From: Thioalkalivibrio nitratireducens
GTDB taxonomy: Bacteria > Pseudomonadota > Gammaproteobacteria > Ectothiorhodospirales > Ectothiorhodospiraceae
Direction of reading: 5' to 3'
Assembly (NCBI GenBank): GCA_011390385.1
Contig: JAABSN010000058.1
Location: 1-18,531 of the forward strand
DNA length: 18,531 bases
Shown one piece after another: positions 16,471-18,531 of this stretch. A program made the position numbers and the translations under genes. Numbering within the stretch: position 1 is the first letter of the stretch; every line of letters begins with the position of its first letter. The notes under the pieces were generated by a model. The model searched no databases and had not been told where the DNA came from. It was given only the letters and a program-made list of their open reading frames with translations.

Positions 16471-16490
16471 ATTCTGCTTGGATTGTCGAA

Positions 16491-17072
16491 CTATTTCATC
16501 TGACTGGCAACGAAGTCCCAATTGACCACGTTCCAGAAACCTTCGAGATACTTCGGCCGGGCGTTGCGATAGTCGATGTAGTACGCGTGTTCCCAGACGT
16601 CGGCAGTCAGGAGTGGGGTCTTGCCGTCGCGCAGGGGATTGGCCGCGTTCGAGGTGTTGACGATCTCCAGCGAGCCGTCGCCGTTCTGTACCAGCCACGT
16701 CCAGCCGGACCCGAAGTTGTTCACCGCGGAGTCGTTGAATTTTTCCTTGAAGGCCGAAACGGAACCAAAGGCCGCATTGATCGCGTCTGCCAGCTTGCCC
16801 GAGGGCTCTCCGCCGCCGTTGGGGGACATGCAGTTGAAGTAGAACGTGTGGTTCCACACCTGTGCCCCGTTGTTGAAGATGCCGCCAGCCGGGGCTTTCT
16901 GCACAATCTCTTCCAGCGAAGCGCTCTCGAACTCGCTGCCAGGCAGCAGTCCATTGAGCTTGGTGACATAGGTTGCATGATGCTTGTCGTGGTGAAACTC
17001 GAGAGTCTCCGCGGAAATATGCGGTTCCAGCGCATTTTTTTCGTAGGGCAGTGCAGGAAGTTCGTGAGCCAT
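16491..17072 (-). CDS. sodB: Superoxide dismutase, iron type
   Basis: SodB dismutates superoxide to oxygen and hydrogen peroxide in the cytoplasm. At 193 aa it has the same length as E. coli SodB and reads closely like it: [60 protein letters not shown] and [19 protein letters not shown]. The metal ligands are His27, His75, Asp158 and His162. The active-site Gln71 in [11 protein letters not shown], with Ala rather than Gln in TSNAANP, marks the Fe type rather than the Mn type. The start has GAGGAGA 6 nt upstream. It is the only complete gene here ending in TAG. It is apparently monocistronic. Confidence 0.96.
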   Translation of the reverse strand: MAHELPALPYEKNALEPHISAETLEFHHDKHHATYVTKLNGLLPGSEFESASLEEIVQKAPAGGIFNNGAQVWNHTFYFNCMSPNGGGEPSGKLADAINAAFGSVSAFKEKFNDSAVNNFGSGWTWLVQNGDGSLEIVNTSNAANPLRDGKTPLLTADVWEHAYYIDYRNARPKYLEGFWNVVNWDFVASQMK

Positions 17073-17417
17073 GCAGTTTCTCCTCGTTGTAATGGACTGC
17101 GCGTGTGTCGCAGGTGTCTTCGGACCGCCGAAAGATAGACATACCGTGAGCGGGATGCAATTCCCGACGTCTCGAGTCGGCTTTGCCACAACAAGCATTT
17201 CCTGCCGGGGGTTGGCCATTATTCGCCCTGCTACTCCATCCGCAGGATGTCTTATCATACGGGGAATTCCGAGGACATCGACGGGAGGGCACGTGCGCCA
17301 ACAGCTTGCCGCCGGGGAACGCTTCGCGCAATCGCTACGGTCCGCCTTCCGGAACGGCATGTCAACGTGGCGGCCGCGCCACCACCTGCGCTTCCCGCCG
17401 CGAGCAAGGGCATGCTG
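17073..17417. promoter_or_regulatory. Divergent sodB / transporter intergenic region
   Basis: These 345 nt separate sodB (leftward) from the transporter (rightward). A weak promoter pair for sodB can be read on the minus strand: TTGCAT (plus 17155-17160), a 17-nt spacer and TATCTT (plus 17132-17137). No Fur-box-like sequence was recognised. On the plus strand the transporter frame is open from an ATG at 17247, giving a possible 57-codon extension, but no SD supports it. I see no other gene. Confidence 0.35.
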
Positions 17418-18531
17418 ATGGCTCGGGTGGGTCGTTGGCTGGGGCCCACGATATTACTCCTCTTTCTGCTGATGGTGCCGCCAGCCGCGTTCAGCCGCGA
17501 GGCCTGGCTGGTGTTCGGATTGACTCTGTTCATGGCGATCTGGTGGGTCACCGAGGCGGCGCCGATTCCCGTCACAGCGCTGATGCCAGTGGCGGTGTTA
17601 CCGGTGCTGGGTGTCGTGCCGATCGGCGACGCCACCGCTCCCTATGCGAACCCACTGATCTTCCTGTTCGTCGGTGGCTTTGCAGTCGCCCTGGCCGTGC
17701 AGCGCTGGAATCTGCACCGGCGGGTCGCACTGAAGATCCTGCATGTCTCCGGCAGTCGACTGGATCGGTTGATCGGAGGTTTCATGGTGGCGACCGCCGG
17801 GCTGAGCATGTGGGTCAGCAATACTGCCACGGCGGCCCTGATGCTCCCGATCGCCCTCTCGGTTCTGGCGTTGGTCGAGTCAGACCAGGAGGCCCGCGAG
17901 GGCGGTTCACGCCCGGCGATTGCGCTGCTGCTGGGTATCGCCTTCGCTGCCAACATCGGCGGCATGGCCACGCTGATCGGTTCACCACCAAACGCTCTCG
18001 CGGCCGCATTCCTGAACGAGCGCTACGATCTGGAGATCGGGTTCGTGCAATGGCTGATCATGGGTGTGCCGATATCGGCCACATTGCTCCTGTTCACCTG
18101 GTGGTCCCTGACTCACTGGGTGTTTCCGGTACACCGAATCCGCTTGTCAGGGCTGGGTGATCTGCTCGCTGGCCAGCGCGAGGACCTTGGAGCCTGGTCT
18201 TCGGCTGAGCGGCGGGTCGCGGTGGTGTTCGTGCTGGTGGCTCTGGCCTGGCTGTTCCGGCCCTTGTTGAATCAATGGTTCGCGCTGGATCTCACCGATG
18301 CCGGTATTGCCATTCTGGGTGCGTCGGTGTTGTTCATCATGCCTTCCGGTCGGCCGGAACAGCGCTGTCTGCTCGCCTGGGAGAATACCCGCGATCTGCC
18401 ATGGGGGGTGCTCCTACTGGTCGGTGGTGGACTCAGCCTCGGTGCGGCGATCGAGGGCAGCGGACTCGCGGCACTGACCGCGCAGACGTTGCACGGCGCG
18501 GTGGAACTGCCGTTCTGGGTCCTGGTCACCG
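17418..18531 (+). CDS. DASS/SLC13-family anion (dicarboxylate or sulfate) transporter, 3' end outside window
   Basis: About 371 codons are visible and the frame is open at the right edge. The product is very hydrophobic with many membrane spans, starting at about residues 7-25. It carries the divalent anion:sodium symporter family hallmarks: [51 protein letters not shown] with the S-N-T substrate/sodium-site motif at 134-136, and [20 protein letters not shown] (the G-x-P-P-N motif). The second inverted repeat, with its own S-N-T-like motif, would lie beyond the window. Substrates in the family include C4-dicarboxylates, citrate and sulfate; this sequence alone does not decide. ATG 17418 is chosen for AAGGG 7 nt upstream; ATG 17412 is too close to it. 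It is divergent from sodB and has no visible partner. Confidence 0.9.
   Translation, partial: MARVGRWLGPTILLLFLLMVPPAAFSREAWLVFGLTLFMAIWWVTEAAPIPVTALMPVAVLPVLGVVPIGDATAPYANPLIFLFVGGFAVALAVQRWNLHRRVALKILHVSGSRLDRLIGGFMVATAGLSMWVSNTATAALMLPIALSVLALVESDQEAREGGSRPAIALLLGIAFAANIGGMATLIGSPPNALAAAFLNERYDLEIGFVQWLIMGVPISATLLLFTWWSLTHWVFPVHRIRLSGLGDLLAGQREDLGAWSSAERRVAVVFVLVALAWLFRPLLNQWFALDLTDAGIAILGASVLFIMPSGRPEQRCLLAWENTRDLPWGVLLLVGGGLSLGAAIEGSGLAALTAQTLHGAVELPFWVLVT

Noticed and set aside
16232..16490. ArgR operator upstream of argD
   Set aside because: I found no pair of ARG-box-like AT-rich palindromes in the spacer.
17183..18160. 325-codon plus-strand frame at the right end
   Set aside because: It is out of frame with the DASS transporter, whose frame carries SNT and GSPPN motifs; this one gives Arg/Gly-rich noise.

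Overview
The window is a GC-rich bacterial chromosome segment. Gene content and gene order suggest a gammaproteobacterium, perhaps in the Chromatiales/Ectothiorhodospiraceae range; this is an inference from gene content, not from any rRNA or marker gene. No tRNA, rRNA, CRISPR array, transposase or phage gene is visible. Nearly all of the sequence is ordinary, tightly packed core metabolism.

Region 1 (1-6254) is a glycogen/alpha-glucan block. glgB (branching enzyme) runs leftward off the window and is divergent from a rightward, overlapping operon: glgC (ADP-glucose pyrophosphorylase), a GH57 glycosidase or glucanotransferase, and malQ (4-alpha-glucanotransferase). No glycogen synthase (glgA) or phosphorylase lies in the window. 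The main oddity is in glgB: an in-frame TAG at 899-901 follows the CBM48-type N-terminal domains, yet the same frame continues without a shift through the whole visible catalytic domain, and the three catalytic residues keep E. coli spacing.

Region 2 (6283-9746) holds small envelope-type genes and one amidotransferase: a two-helix PLDc_N-like peptide, a secreted Sel1-repeat protein, an unrecognised single-pass membrane protein, a secreted SIMPL-domain (DUF541) protein, and an EgtC/YafJ-like class II glutamine amidotransferase.

Region 3 (9747-14124) is the phosphate-storage part. sixA and ppx overlap by 4 nt on the plus strand and converge on ppk (minus strand). ppk starts only 2 nt after argF, so the leftward transcript probably reads argD-argF-ppk, with argD/argF also overlapping by 4 nt. 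An intergenic 13-bp perfect inverted repeat sits upstream of sixA.

Region 4 (14127-18531) contains argF and argD, a structured 259-bp spacer, an Fe-type superoxide dismutase (sodB, minus strand) and the 5' part of a DASS/SLC13 anion transporter that runs off the right edge.

Together the window pairs carbon storage (glycogen) with phosphate/energy storage (polyphosphate). I see no clear undescribed system. The observations most worth following up are the interrupted glgB, the argD-argF-ppk coupling, the sixA-ppx-ppk cluster and the palindromic spacer elements.
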